Origin: Haliotispira sp965263485
GTDB taxonomy: Bacteria > Spirochaetota > Spirochaetia > SP-2023
Direction of reading: 5' to 3'
DNA: 64,000 nucleotides
Assembly (NCBI GenBank): GCA_965263485.1
Contig: CBDHHO010000004.1
Location: 744,001-808,000 of the forward strand
In this document: positions 45,738-55,115 of the stretch, piece by piece
Layout of the letters: each line of letters begins with the position of its first letter
Position numbering within the stretch: the stretch's first letter is position 1
Translations under genes and position numbers: made by a program
Notes under the pieces: generated by a model
What the model saw: the letters and a program-made list of their open reading frames with translations, nothing else
Databases searched by the model: none
What the model was told of the DNA's origin: nothing

Positions 45738-45780
45738 GATTTTTAGACGTACCCCTAGACGTACCCCTAGACGTACCCCA
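45738..45780. repeat. Right end of TIR element with 12-bp tandem expansion, copy 20
   Basis: GATTTTTAGACGTACCCC is a right end whose last 12 bases are repeated three times in tandem (AGACGTACCCCT, 45745-45756, 45757-45768, 45769-45780 with a final A). It ends 13 bases before the oxidoreductase start. Confidence 0.8.
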
Positions 45781-45793
45781 TGGAAGGAAGTTC

Positions 45794-46891
45794 ATGCTCT
45801 CCACCTCTCCGCTCCGGCTGGCCTTTGTCGGATGTGGCCGAATTTCAAGCAAGCACTTTGATGCTCTGGATGCACTGCAAGACCAGATCCAGGTCACAGC
45901 CTTGTGTGACAGTAATATACAGCGCGCGCAGCAAGCGCGCGAACAGCGGGCCTGCTGTGCGCAAAGTAGAGTCTACCAAAGTATTAAAGCGATGCTGGGG
46001 GCAGAACAAAAGCTGCATGCTGCCACCATCGCCCTGCCCAACGGCCTGCATGCCAAAGCGGGTAGCCAATGTGCCCGCGCCGGAATCCACGTTATCGTAG
46101 AAAAGCCCCTGGCAGTTCGCCTCTCTGACGGCCGGCGGCTGGTACAGAACTGCCGGGAACAGGGAGTGAACTTATTCCTGATCCACCAGAACCGCTTCAA
46201 TGCGCCGATACAATACCTGTACCGGGCCGTGCGCGCCGGGCGGCTGGGACGGATTTACAGCATCCACGCAAATGTGTTTTGGACCCGAAGCCAAAGTTAC
46301 TACGATTCGGAAGCGGCTTGGCACGGAACCAGGTCGATGGACGGCGGCGCGTTCTACACGCAGGCCAGCCATTATCTTGACATGGTGCAATGGCTGGCCG
46401 GAGGCAGGCCTCGCCGCCTGTACGGCCAGCTGCGCACCCTAGCCCGCAAGATTGAAACAGAAGACTGCGGCACAGTTTTCCTGGAATGGGGGGAACCCGG
46501 GAGCCCCGACAACCTGATCGCGACCCTCAACATGAGTATGCTGAGCTACCCGCGCAATTTTGAGGGTTCGGTGCTAGTGTTGGGCGAGACTGGCTGCGTC
46601 AAAATCGGCGGCACAGCCATGAACAAAGTAGAGCACTGGAATGTCGTCCCGGCTGCGGGGGAACAGCAGACAGGCCCGGAAGGAGGCCTCGGCAGCTACG
46701 ACACCCAATCAGTCTACGGCTTTGGCCACCGGAACCTGTATTCGGCAGTCGCGGCTAAATTGGCGGGCCGACCCTTACCCGCAGAGCTGGATGCCGCGCT
46801 GGTCTATGGGGAAAATGTCCTCGACAATCTGGTGATTCTGGACGGGATACACCGCTCCGCACGGGAAAACCGGATGCTGGAGCTGGGCTGA
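45794..46891 (+). CDS. Gfo/Idh/MocA oxidoreductase, WlbA-like
   Basis: 365 residues. N-terminal Rossmann fold (AFVGCGRISSKHFDAL), the EKPLA motif with the conserved Lys, then blocks like those of UDP-GlcNAc(A) 3-dehydrogenases of the WlbA/BplA group: HQNRFNAPIQYLYRAV, SQSYYDSEAAWHGT and DGGAFYTQASHYLDMVQWL. It would oxidise a nucleotide sugar at C3 for surface-glycan synthesis; the exact substrate is inference. The stop is 8 bases from the convergent GH3 gene. Confidence 0.8.
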   Translation: MLSTSPLRLAFVGCGRISSKHFDALDALQDQIQVTALCDSNIQRAQQAREQRACCAQSRVYQSIKAMLGAEQKLHAATIALPNGLHAKAGSQCARAGIHVIVEKPLAVRLSDGRRLVQNCREQGVNLFLIHQNRFNAPIQYLYRAVRAGRLGRIYSIHANVFWTRSQSYYDSEAAWHGTRSMDGGAFYTQASHYLDMVQWLAGGRPRRLYGQLRTLARKIETEDCGTVFLEWGEPGSPDNLIATLNMSMLSYPRNFEGSVLVLGETGCVKIGGTAMNKVEHWNVVPAAGEQQTGPEGGLGSYDTQSVYGFGHRNLYSAVAAKLAGRPLPAELDAALVYGENVLDNLVILDGIHRSARENRMLELG

Positions 46892-46898
46892 GCTTTTC

Positions 46899-48482
46899 TC
46901 AGCCACACCGTGAGAGAAACTGGGCGGCGGCCCGGGCCGAACAAGTGCGCCCCGAATAGGCGCAGACATAAGCCGGCAGTTCGGGGAACTCGGGAAGGTC
47001 GTAGGGGCTGCGCAGGGCCAGCACCAGCAAACGCGGGCGCAGCGCGGCATCGCCTTGCAGCTCTCGGATGCGCGCAAGCTGCTCCGATTTGTCGAAATCT
47101 TCACCGGGCAGGGGATGGTCTTCGGTCACTGCGATCAGCACATCGCAGACAAAATCAGAAGCTACCGCCTCATAATCGATGATGCGGGACTGGGGCCACA
47201 GGCGGCAGAACTCTGTGGCAAATGCGTCAAAAGCTGCTTCTTGCTGGTTGGGGCCAATGCCCCGAGCATTGGTCAGATTGCGATAGGCACTTCGGGGCGT
47301 GGCGTTCAACAGAGCAACGCGTGCTGAGGGGCGCAGGGGCAGCAAAGCACTTCGGTCGCGCAGTACCTCAATGGCCGCGCGGGCTGCGGCGAGTTCTATT
47401 TGCGGTCCCTCTGCCACGGGAACCACAACAGAAGAATCCCGCGGCTCTTCTCGGGGAATCTGCCGCTTCAGGTGCAGAATCCGCTCCAGCTTCTCATCCA
47501 GTTGCGACTCGGAAATACGACCCTGCTCTACGGCCCGGACTACGGCTCCCATCGAGGCCTGTTGCTTTTCCCAATAGGCGGGGCTGTGGTCGTAGTGTTC
47601 CTCAGAGAGCATTATCAGGTCGGCTCCGGCGAGCAGGGCCCTCACCGTGGCCTCCTCCGGGCTGTAGAATTTGCGCATCGCGCCCATGTTCATGCTGTCG
47701 GTAATAATCACACCCTCAAAGCCCATGTCCCGGCGCAGCAACTGCCTCAGAATCCGCCATGACAGAGTGGCCGGATATTCCGCGTCCAGCTGTGGATACA
47801 GTATATGGCTGGTCATCACCAGATCCACACCCGCATCCACGGCGGCCTGAAACGGCAATAATTCATTTTCGCTCAGCAACTTCAAGGGCTTATCCACCTG
47901 GGGAAGCTCCCGGTGAGTGTCGCTGTGGGTATCGCCGTGGCCCGGGAAGTGCTTGGCCGCACACAGTACGCCATGCTGCTTTATGGCTTTGACCGCAGCG
48001 CGCACATGCACAGACACTTTCCGCGCTTCTTCGCCAAAGGAACGCGTGCCGATGATAGGATTGCGCGGGTCGAGATTCACATCAGAACAAGGCCCCAGGA
48101 TGGTGTTATAGCCCACAGCCCCCATCTCCCGCGCGAAAAGCGCATAAATTTTTTCGGTGTGCGCCGTATCCTTTGCCCGGCCCAAGGCCAGGTTGCCCGG
48201 CCCGATGCTTGCCTCAGGCAATAGTACGCCCCAGGCTCCCTCCTGGTCCACACCCAAAATCAGGGGCAGACCGATGTCAGCCTGCGCTGCGGCCTGCAGG
48301 GTCTGACTGAGCTCGCGAGCCTGGGCAAAGGTTTCGGCGTTTTCCTGGCTGATATAGCAGCCGCTGATGTGGTAATCGCGAATCAGCTGCGCGGCTTTGG
48401 AGTAGTCCCGGCCCGGGAAAGCCAGGATAAACAATTGCCCGACTTTTTCCGCCAGGCTCATTTCTGCTATTGCTTTTGCCAC
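46899..48482 (-). CDS. GH3 family beta-N-acetylhexosaminidase (NagZ-like)
   Basis: 527 residues. The NagZ loop KHFPGHGDTHSDTH holds the Asp-His catalytic pair typical of N-acetylglucosaminidases, and VIITDSMNMGAM holds the nucleophile Asp. An extra C-terminal domain of about 180 residues follows, as in longer GH3 enzymes. No signal peptide, so cytoplasmic recycling of wall sugars is likely. It lies 10 bases downstream of the sugar-transporter permease gene, suggesting one operon. Confidence 0.87.
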   Translation of the reverse strand: MAKAIAEMSLAEKVGQLFILAFPGRDYSKAAQLIRDYHISGCYISQENAETFAQARELSQTLQAAAQADIGLPLILGVDQEGAWGVLLPEASIGPGNLALGRAKDTAHTEKIYALFAREMGAVGYNTILGPCSDVNLDPRNPIIGTRSFGEEARKVSVHVRAAVKAIKQHGVLCAAKHFPGHGDTHSDTHRELPQVDKPLKLLSENELLPFQAAVDAGVDLVMTSHILYPQLDAEYPATLSWRILRQLLRRDMGFEGVIITDSMNMGAMRKFYSPEEATVRALLAGADLIMLSEEHYDHSPAYWEKQQASMGAVVRAVEQGRISESQLDEKLERILHLKRQIPREEPRDSSVVVPVAEGPQIELAAARAAIEVLRDRSALLPLRPSARVALLNATPRSAYRNLTNARGIGPNQQEAAFDAFATEFCRLWPQSRIIDYEAVASDFVCDVLIAVTEDHPLPGEDFDKSEQLARIRELQGDAALRPRLLVLALRSPYDLPEFPELPAYVCAYSGRTCSARAAAQFLSRCG

Positions 48483-48492
48483 AAGCAGTTCC

Positions 48493-49437
48493 TCAAGTCG
48501 ATTTTTCGCTCTTCATCATAATGATCACCGCCACAATGATAATGATGCCACGCAGGATCAGTTGATGATCTACCGAAAGGGCCATCAGCACCAAGCCATT
48601 GTTGATCATGCCCATGATCAAGGCTCCCAGCACCGAGCCGATGACGCTGCCCTTGCCTCCAAAGAGGCTGGTGCCGCCGATGATGACTGCGGCAATCACG
48701 ATCATCAGGTCGTTTTCGCCCAGGGTGTAGCGCGCCCCCTGCAGGCGCCCGGTGTACAGGATTCCGGCCAGGGCGGCCAGCAGACCGCTGATCACAAAGA
48801 CGCTCATCTTGATGCGTTTCACGTTGATGCCGGAATACAGCGCTGCGGTGCGGTTCCCTCCGGTGGCCAGCACCTGGCGGCCAAACATGGTTTTTTTCAG
48901 CAGCAGAATTCCACCGAGTGCAATCAGCAGCATCCAGAAGAACAAAACCGAGACCCCGCCGATGTCGCCCGAGCCGAAGATGAACACAAAACGATCGTTG
49001 TTGATGGCGATGGATTGCAGGTTTGTGATGCGCCGGGCGATGCCGGTGATGATTCCCGATGAACCCAGGGTGACCAGAAAGCCGGGAATGCCAACGTAGC
49101 CCACCAGAACTCCGTTGAGGAAGCCGCTGAGCAGCCCCACGCCCAGACCGCTGAGCACGGCCAGTAAAACGCTGTCCATCAGTCGCAGCAGCAGGGCCGT
49201 GACCACCGCCGTCAGGGCCACCACGGCCCCAAAAGACAAATCAATTTCGGCAGCCGAGAGCACGAAGGTCACACCCACGGCCATGACGGAGATCATGGCG
49301 ACCTGGCGGGCAATGTTCATCAGGTTATTAATTTCCAGAAAGCCCCTGTGGCCCAACATGATTGAAAAAAATATAAAAATGGCGGCAAACACTATGTAGA
49401 TGATAAACTGATTTATATGGAAATGTTTGGGGCTCAT
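48493..49437 (-). CDS. Sugar ABC transporter permease (RbsC-like)
   Basis: 314 residues, about nine to ten membrane spans, with the EAA-like loop segment GARYTLGENDLMIVIAAVIIGGTSLFGGKGS of the RbsC/XylH type. Start and the upstream ATPase's stop overlap by one base (TAATG). The end is short and basic (MMKSEKST). Confidence 0.9.
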   Translation of the reverse strand: MSPKHFHINQFIIYIVFAAIFIFFSIMLGHRGFLEINNLMNIARQVAMISVMAVGVTFVLSAAEIDLSFGAVVALTAVVTALLLRLMDSVLLAVLSGLGVGLLSGFLNGVLVGYVGIPGFLVTLGSSGIITGIARRITNLQSIAINNDRFVFIFGSGDIGGVSVLFFWMLLIALGGILLLKKTMFGRQVLATGGNRTAALYSGINVKRIKMSVFVISGLLAALAGILYTGRLQGARYTLGENDLMIVIAAVIIGGTSLFGGKGSVIGSVLGALIMGMINNGLVLMALSVDHQLILRGIIIIVAVIIMMKSEKST

Positions 49438-50954
49438 TACTGCACCTTCTGAAGTAAGGATTCTTCATTCAAAGAGCGGACTTCTTCGACAATTTTCTTC
49501 TTTTTAACGATGTAGATGCGGTCGCAGAACTGGGATATCTCGCCCAGTTCCGAGGAGACAAACAGCACAAGATTTCCCTTATTTCCCTTATTTCCCTTGG
49601 AGGCAAACTCTTCAATGAGTTTCATAATCTCGCTTTTGGCATGGACATCAACGCCAAAGGTGGGGTCGTCGAGCAGCAGGATCCGGGGCTCATTGAGCAG
49701 GCACTTGCCAAATACTACTTTCTGCTGGTTGCCCCCGGAAAGGAAGCGCACGGCCTGGTAGATGTCGCGGGCTTTGATTTGCAAGTTGTTCAGACACTGC
49801 CGGGCCAGTGAACTCTCCTGTGCGCCCCGCAGCAGCAGCCAATGCCGCAGCTTCTTCAAGATACTCAGCGAGAGATTGTGCATGATGGAAAAATCCGGTA
49901 CCAGGCCCTGAGTGCGCCGTTCTTCGGGCACCAGAGAAATACCGTGGCGCAGGGCCTGGCCGCTGTCCCTGAGCCTCACTTGCCCACCGCAAAGCTTGAT
50001 CTGGCCGCGCAGCAGCGGATCCAGGCCGTAAAGCAGCCGGAATATTTCGCTGCGCCCGCTGCCCAGCAGCCCGGCCAGTCCAATAATCTCGCCCGGCCAG
50101 GCACGCAGGCTGACGGGCCCGACCGCGCGGGTTTCGGCTTCGCAGACTTCAAGCAGCGGCTCGCCAACCTGGAGGCGCGCAGCAGAGAGCGATTTATCGC
50201 GGCGGAACAGTTGCTGTTCGGCCCCCAGCATCTGTTGTACGATTTCTGCGATGGAAGTCTCTGCGGTTGCTTTGGAGAGTGTCACCTGCCCATCGCGCAG
50301 CACCGTCACGCTGCCGCAGATGCGCATTACGTCTTTTAGGTAGTGAGTGATATAGACAATAGACAGACCGCGTTCTTTGAGCACTTCAATCGTTTTAAAG
50401 AGCCGGGCCGTCTCAATCTCGGAAAGTGCTGCGGTCGGCTCGTCAAAGATTACGATTCGGGGCCGGAGGGCCAGGGATTTGGCAATTTCTACTAACTGGG
50501 CCTCACCTACGCTCAAGTCCGAGACCAAGGCATCGGGCGGGATGAAGTCGATACCTCCCATGGAGGCAAAGATTTCCCCCACGGCTTTGCGGGCCTTACG
50601 GTCGTCCAAGAGCCCCCGGCTGCCCCCGCCCAGTCGGAAGGGGTGTTGATTCAGGAAAATATTCTGCACCACAGTCATGCTCGGGATCAGGCTCAGATCC
50701 TGATAGACCATGGACACGCCCTGCTTGAGCGCTCCGGCGGCCTCTCCGGTCATCTCTTTGCCCAGAATGGTGATCTTACCGTTATCGGGCTTGTACACTC
50801 CGCTCAGAATCTTCATCAGAGTCGATTTCCCTGCGCCGTTTTTGCCCACGATGGCGTGGACTTCGTTCTGCTGCAGGGTGAAATCGACATTTTGAAGCAC
50901 CGGAATGCCGTTGAAGCCGATGGAAATATGCTCCAGAGAAAAGGCCGCTTCCAT
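49437..50954 (-). CDS. Sugar ABC transporter ATP-binding protein (RbsA/MglA-like)
   Basis: 505 residues with two ATPase domains. The first has Walker A GKNGAGKST (37-45), LSVGEAQLVEIAKSL and VIFDEPTAAL. The second has the degenerate loop GLLGSGRSE, LSGGNQQKVVFGKCL and ILLLDDPTFGVD, as usual in this class. A 9-base tandem repeat (about 49574-49600) makes GNKGNKGN in a loop near the end. It would power uptake with the adjoining permease and binding protein. Confidence 0.92.
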   Translation of the reverse strand: MEAAFSLEHISIGFNGIPVLQNVDFTLQQNEVHAIVGKNGAGKSTLMKILSGVYKPDNGKITILGKEMTGEAAGALKQGVSMVYQDLSLIPSMTVVQNIFLNQHPFRLGGGSRGLLDDRKARKAVGEIFASMGGIDFIPPDALVSDLSVGEAQLVEIAKSLALRPRIVIFDEPTAALSEIETARLFKTIEVLKERGLSIVYITHYLKDVMRICGSVTVLRDGQVTLSKATAETSIAEIVQQMLGAEQQLFRRDKSLSAARLQVGEPLLEVCEAETRAVGPVSLRAWPGEIIGLAGLLGSGRSEIFRLLYGLDPLLRGQIKLCGGQVRLRDSGQALRHGISLVPEERRTQGLVPDFSIMHNLSLSILKKLRHWLLLRGAQESSLARQCLNNLQIKARDIYQAVRFLSGGNQQKVVFGKCLLNEPRILLLDDPTFGVDVHAKSEIMKLIEEFASKGNKGNKGNLVLFVSSELGEISQFCDRIYIVKKKKIVEEVRSLNEESLLQKVQ

Positions 50955-50964
50955 TAGCCCCGCC

Positions 50965-52062
50965 TTATTCGAGCACCTTTCGGACTTCCGGTGGTACTTG
51001 GCGGTGCAGGGCTTCTTCCCAGCCCTCTGCCAGATTTTCTTTGGTGACTTTAATGGCGGGAACGGTCACAAAGGGGGGAGTCGCTACGCCCAAAGTGCTC
51101 AAGACGGCCGCATTGGTCAGGGTTGCCCCCAACTCATAGGGCAGATCGGCCACCACTCCGGCCATGTTACCGCCTTTGGCCATGTCGAGCACGGTGGTGG
51201 CTCCCAGGTCCATGGTAAATACCTTCAGGTCTTTTCGGCCCGCCGAGCGCGCTGCGGCGAGTACCCCTTCGGCAATTGAGTCCCAGGGAGCATAAATTGC
51301 CTGAAGATCCGGGTGCTGTGTCAGCATTGCGGAGGCGATGGTCTCGCCGTCATTCGGGTTGGCAATCCCTTGACGTGCCACAATTTGAATCCCCGGATAG
51401 TCTTTCCTCAATACCGTACTCACCGCGGCATCCCGTTGGTTGGTCACGTAGTAGTCGGCATCGTGGAACATCAGGCCGACCTTGCCCCGACCGCCGAGTT
51501 CTGCGTTCATCAGTTCGGCAATGGCTTTTCCCATACCATACAGGTCATCCGTCACAATGGATGCGTAGTCTTTGCCGTGGACAAAGCCTTGGGGCAGGTT
51601 GCTCAAGAGGGCAACTTTGACCCCCCGGTCTATCGCAGGACGCAAAGCCGCAGCCCCGGAAACGCCGTCGAGGATCAGGGTAATGATGATATCGGGGCTC
51701 AGAACTAGGGCATTTTCAATGTCCGTTTTCTGTTTGTTGGCATCAAATTCCGCATCGCTGACCAAGATCACCTCACCGCCGAGATCGGCAGTTGTATCTT
51801 GGACACCGGCAATGACCGAATTGGCAAAGTCCGAACTGGTGTGCATCAGAACGGCGACTTTTAACGCCTTCTTGCGGGCCTGCCGTTTTTGTGCCGCGGT
51901 CAGTACCAGATTTTTGTAGGATGTTGGGGCATTTCCGGCAGGACCCGTTGTTTTCAGGATCTCGATTTCCCGTTCTTTACTTTCTCCCCTGGCGCTGAGC
52001 TGGCCGCCAAGCAATGTAAGCAGTACGAATACGCTCGCAAAAGTGAGAAGTGTCTTTTTCAT
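50965..52062 (-). CDS. Sugar ABC transporter periplasmic binding protein
   Basis: 365 residues. A signal peptide (LLTFASVFVLLTLLGGQLSARG) is followed by a type I periplasmic-binding fold of ribose/galactose type (KVAVLMHTSSDFANSVIAGV, LSPDIIITLILDGVSG, ALLSNLP). No lipobox Cys, so probably soluble. AAAGGAGG lies 5 bases before the ATG: the strongest ribosome site in the operon. The next genes are the ATPase, permease and GH3 enzyme, so the ligand may be an amino sugar or muropeptide-derived sugar; this is inference. Confidence 0.88.
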   Translation of the reverse strand: MKKTLLTFASVFVLLTLLGGQLSARGESKEREIEILKTTGPAGNAPTSYKNLVLTAAQKRQARKKALKVAVLMHTSSDFANSVIAGVQDTTADLGGEVILVSDAEFDANKQKTDIENALVLSPDIIITLILDGVSGAAALRPAIDRGVKVALLSNLPQGFVHGKDYASIVTDDLYGMGKAIAELMNAELGGRGKVGLMFHDADYYVTNQRDAAVSTVLRKDYPGIQIVARQGIANPNDGETIASAMLTQHPDLQAIYAPWDSIAEGVLAAARSAGRKDLKVFTMDLGATTVLDMAKGGNMAGVVADLPYELGATLTNAAVLSTLGVATPPFVTVPAIKVTKENLAEGWEEALHRQVPPEVRKVLE

Positions 52063-52093
52063 GTCATCCTCCTTTAGGATAAGTTAAATTAGA

Positions 52094-52114
52094 GGGAGTG
52101 GAAAACACGCTCCC
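52094..52114 (-). promoter_or_regulatory. Leader hairpin upstream of the sugar-binding protein gene
   Basis: GGGAG (52094-52098) and CTCCC (52110-52114) enclose TGGAAAACACG; in the minus-strand leader this makes a hairpin with GC-rich base about 32 bases before the start. Without a T-run it is not a clear terminator. Confidence 0.3.
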
Positions 52115-52172
52115 CTTTTTGATACGGCTGAGAAGAGTCGGGCAATTACACGATTTCGGCCCAAAAGCATCC

Positions 52173-53162
52173 TTAGCGGGCGGGACCTTGCTGTGAAAAT
52201 GGAGTCTCATAACCGCCATAGTCCTGTACATACTGTAGGATGGTTGTTCCGATTTCATCTGCATGGTTTTGGTGATCTACCAGCAGGGCAATGACCCCTT
52301 CGGCTCCTCTGAGGTGGGCCCCGGCCAGCAGGCCGGACATGCTTACTTTAACAGCATCGGGTCTTCCTCCAGGCGGAGGAGAAATGGGAGGACTGCATTT
52401 ACTCCAGTATAGGGTCGTATCCAGATAGTCTTTCAAGCTCTTTCCTCTGGCTGAGAGCCCGGAAACAATGTTGTCATATTTGTACTGAAAATGATCCAGA
52501 GCAATAAACTCCTGCTTCTCAGGGTCCTTAAAATCTTCCATAGTATATATACCATGCTTTCCGGTAAAAGAACCCTTCCAAGTATTCACATCTGTAACGT
52601 GTACCGTGCCCACGCCAGGGAGCTGCATAATCTTGTCCCTGACTCCATTTGCCCATGTAAAATCAGGAAGATCGGAATAGTATTCGCGTAAGCCTTCCGC
52701 ATCGTAATGGGTGTAGTAACCCAGTACCCATAAATCCTGTTCGCTGAATTGATAACCGATAAAACCCAGGAAATTTGTCACGGAATATTGCATCTTGACA
52801 AACATATTGGGATCAGCAGAACCCGGAATATAGAGCTGATCGATCCCCAGCTTTTCAAAATACCGTTTTACCGAAGTCGTCTCTACTTCTGGATGACCGT
52901 CATTATCACGTATGACGCGACCAGGGGATACTACCTGCTGGTATGTCACGGCCTTGGGGTTATTATAGTTTTTCGTATAAAACGCTGCTTGCCCGGGATC
53001 TATGGAAGATTCAAATGTTCGCAGGGCGTTCAGAAAATCTTTATAAGTTCCTCGTGTGAGATCGGAGATTGTTTTTCTCACGCGATTATCCTGAGTTGTG
53101 TGCGCCTCGCAAGAATACAGCAGAGAGACGATAAACCAAACAAAAAGTACTTTTCTCATCAT
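52173..53162 (-). CDS. Lipoprotein, possible peptidoglycan-hydrolase-like domain
   Basis: 329 residues. The start ATG 53162 follows AGGGAGG; the signal peptide ends LLYSC (Cys18). No family is recognised with certainty. FLGFIGYQFSEQDLWVLGYY and SMSGLLAGAHLRGAEGVIALL near the C-terminus resemble patterns I associate with phage/secretion-system lysozyme-like domains, but this is weak. It lies upstream of the sugar transporter on the same strand. The frame continues to 53249, inside repeat copy 21. Confidence 0.6.
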   Translation of the reverse strand: MMRKVLFVWFIVSLLYSCEAHTTQDNRVRKTISDLTRGTYKDFLNALRTFESSIDPGQAAFYTKNYNNPKAVTYQQVVSPGRVIRDNDGHPEVETTSVKRYFEKLGIDQLYIPGSADPNMFVKMQYSVTNFLGFIGYQFSEQDLWVLGYYTHYDAEGLREYYSDLPDFTWANGVRDKIMQLPGVGTVHVTDVNTWKGSFTGKHGIYTMEDFKDPEKQEFIALDHFQYKYDNIVSGLSARGKSLKDYLDTTLYWSKCSPPISPPPGGRPDAVKVSMSGLLAGAHLRGAEGVIALLVDHQNHADEIGTTILQYVQDYGGYETPFSQQGPAR

Positions 53163-53189
53163 ATTTTTCCTCCCTGCGAATAGTATAAA

Positions 53190-53366
53190 GGGGGCCTCTA
53201 AAAATTCCCCATCACAAAAGGATGGCGCGCCAGACTCGGCCTTTTTCACGGAGCAGCTTTGTCACGAAGGCCTTACCATACAGCAAAGTATGCCTCGGCT
53301 TCCGTTCCTCGCTGCCGCAAAAAATCCCTTCGTCTGGCATCAAAAGCGAATTTTCAGAGGTGCCCC
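53190..53366. repeat. Dispersed TIR element, copy 21
   Basis: 177 bp. Left GGGGGCCTCTAAAAATTCC, right GCGAATTTTCAGAGGTGCCCC. Reverse orientation. Flanks TAAA and TAAG differ by one base. The right end abuts the murB stop codon. Confidence 0.9.
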
Positions 53367-54385
53367 TAAGGGACTTTCCGTTGGAAGTTCTGATCCGAGG
53401 TCCAATCACCCATGCGCTGCACCTCAGGCTCCAACTCGAATCCGGTGCGCAGCCATACTTCGTGCCGGATTTCGCAACTCAACTGCCAGATATCCGCAGC
53501 CGTAGCCCGGCCCCTGTTGATGATGATATTGCCGTGCCAAGGGGCCAGTTGGGCCCGGCCTCCGCGCCGCCCCTTCAAGCCCAAGCTGTCAATAATCTCT
53601 CCGGTGGGCGCGCCAAAGTCGCGGTTGTTCTTAAAAAAAGAGCCGCCGCACGGCGCCCGAAAGTGGCCCTTGAGAATGCGATCTTCCAGAAAGCTCTGCA
53701 TTTCCTGCTCTAGGCTGCTGCGGCTCTGCTCGCGCAATTGCAACTGTGACGCCACAATCAAAGCCCCGGAGAGCAGATGCCCGGAATCCTGCTGGAAGTG
53801 GGAGTACTTATAGTGCCAATCCGTCCGGCCCAACTCGACCCAACGCAGCTCGGAGACACGGTAGCAGGCACTCCCATGCTCCGGACATCCTGTGCCACCA
53901 AGCGTGCGCGGAATGCACAGCACTCTGCGCACGATCTCGGCCATCTCGCCTTCATAGCAGCGGGCGTTCATGTATACGGCCCCGCCCAAGCTGCCGGGCA
54001 TACCATAGAAGTGGTGCAGACCTGCACCATTGCGGGCCGCGCTGTAGCTGCAAATCGCAGACACATCCCAGCCCGCTTCGGCCTCCAGCAAAAAACTCTC
54101 TGGCTCCCAATTTACCCCGCGCAGAGCGCGCAGACTCACTACTACGCCGCGCACCCCCTTATCGGAGATCAGCACGTTGGCACCTCCGCCCAGTACAGTG
54201 AGCGGCAATTCCAGTTGCTCGCAGAGCCCCAAGGCATGGAGCAGCTCGCTGCGCGAGCGCGGCAACAACAACAAATCGGCATTGCCGCCGGTGGCGAAAC
54301 TGCTAAAGGGCGCCAGCGAAATATCGCGGAAGATTGGGAAATCGGGGTTTTGCGCACGCAGCTCGCAGATCAGTAGCTCAAACAT
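53366..54385 (-). CDS. murB: UDP-N-acetylenolpyruvoylglucosamine reductase
   Basis: 339 residues. FAD-binding blocks SSFATGGNADLLLLP, GGGANVLIS and GMPGSLGGAVYMNARCY, and CGGSFFKN with the catalytic Ser, are all present. It completes UDP-MurNAc synthesis. ATG 54385 begins the conserved region; the frame runs 200 bases further up through repeat copy 22 but is not coding. The stop directly adjoins repeat copy 21. Confidence 0.93.
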   Translation of the reverse strand: MFELLICELRAQNPDFPIFRDISLAPFSSFATGGNADLLLLPRSRSELLHALGLCEQLELPLTVLGGGANVLISDKGVRGVVVSLRALRGVNWEPESFLLEAEAGWDVSAICSYSAARNGAGLHHFYGMPGSLGGAVYMNARCYEGEMAEIVRRVLCIPRTLGGTGCPEHGSACYRVSELRWVELGRTDWHYKYSHFQQDSGHLLSGALIVASQLQLREQSRSSLEQEMQSFLEDRILKGHFRAPCGGSFFKNNRDFGAPTGEIIDSLGLKGRRGGRAQLAPWHGNIIINRGRATAADIWQLSCEIRHEVWLRTGFELEPEVQRMGDWTSDQNFQRKVP

Positions 54386-54387
54386 GA

Positions 54388-54556
54388 CAGCTCTAAGATT
54401 CGCTTCCGAGCAAAAAAATTGCTGGCGAGATCGTGCCCCAGAATATTTTATTCCATGGTAAGGATTCACCAACAATGCTGTGTGCGAATAAAGACCGATC
54501 CCGGCGCGCCATTGAAACAGTGAAGAAACAGTGGGGGATTCTGGAGGCTCCCTTAT
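54388..54556. repeat. Strongly decayed dispersed TIR element, copy 22
   Basis: GCTCTAAGATTCGC at the left, CATGGTAAGGATTCACC inside, and GATTCTGGAGGCTCCC at the right keep the family layout with many mutations, just upstream of murB. Confidence 0.6.
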
Positions 54557-54642
54557 GGACAAAAAAAGACCCAATATACAGAGCACTGCAACTGAATATC
54601 CGGCGATAGGTCACAGTGATAAAGATATTGGGGGGAATGGTC

Positions 54643-54858
54643 TCAGCGACCGTGATTCTGCTTGCGCAGCTCCAAGCGATCCTTGCGCATTTGTTTACGG
54701 ATCAAGGCCTTGCGCTTACGACTGCGAACCAAGGAGGGCTTCTCAAAATATTCGCGGCGGCGCCACTCACGAATAATGCCTTCTTTTTCGATCAAACGTT
54801 TAAAACGCTTGATGGCCTTCTCCAGCGGCTCATCGTTGCCAACTTTTACCAGTGCCAT
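54643..54858 (-). CDS. rpsU: 30S ribosomal protein S21
   Basis: 71 residues, highly basic, with EPLEKAIKRFKRLIEKEGI and REYFEKPS as in S21. It helps 16S rRNA base-pair with mRNA leaders. The start ATG 54858 has AAGGGGGTGAT directly upstream, a strong ribosome site; GTG 54867 is also possible. Confidence 0.95.
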   Translation of the reverse strand: MALVKVGNDEPLEKAIKRFKRLIEKEGIIREWRRREYFEKPSLVRSRKRKALIRKQMRKDRLELRKQNHGR

Positions 54859-54890
54859 ATCCATCACCCCCTTCTTTAAGGGTACCTTTA

Positions 54891-55115
54891 GGGCACCTCT
54901 AAAAATTCCAATTCCGCGTGGAATCGCGATCTTTTCCGCGAGCAGCTTCGTTGGTAACTCATTTCAATACAACAAAGTATGCTTCGGCTTCACTTCCTCG
55001 CGCAAAATCCCGCTGATTCAGCATCAAAACGCGGTACAATCGCTGCGGCGAAGACAAAGCAGAAGCAGAGCGATTGTACCGTTCTCGCGAAGCGATACCA
55101 TTTTTAGAGGTCCCC
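54891..55115. repeat. Dispersed TIR element, copy 23
   Basis: 225 bp. Left GGGCACCTCTAAAAATTCC, right ATTTTTAGAGGTCCCC. Hairpin A GTACAATCGCT (55035-55045)/AGCGATTGTAC (55070-55080) is perfect. A partial left end (AAGGGTACC) and TTTA precede it. It ends on the first base of the M23 peptidase stop codon. Confidence 0.92.

Noticed and set aside
45745..45780. Possible CRISPR-like array
   Set aside because: Three abutting 12-base units without spacers; they are an expanded element end. No cas genes are present.
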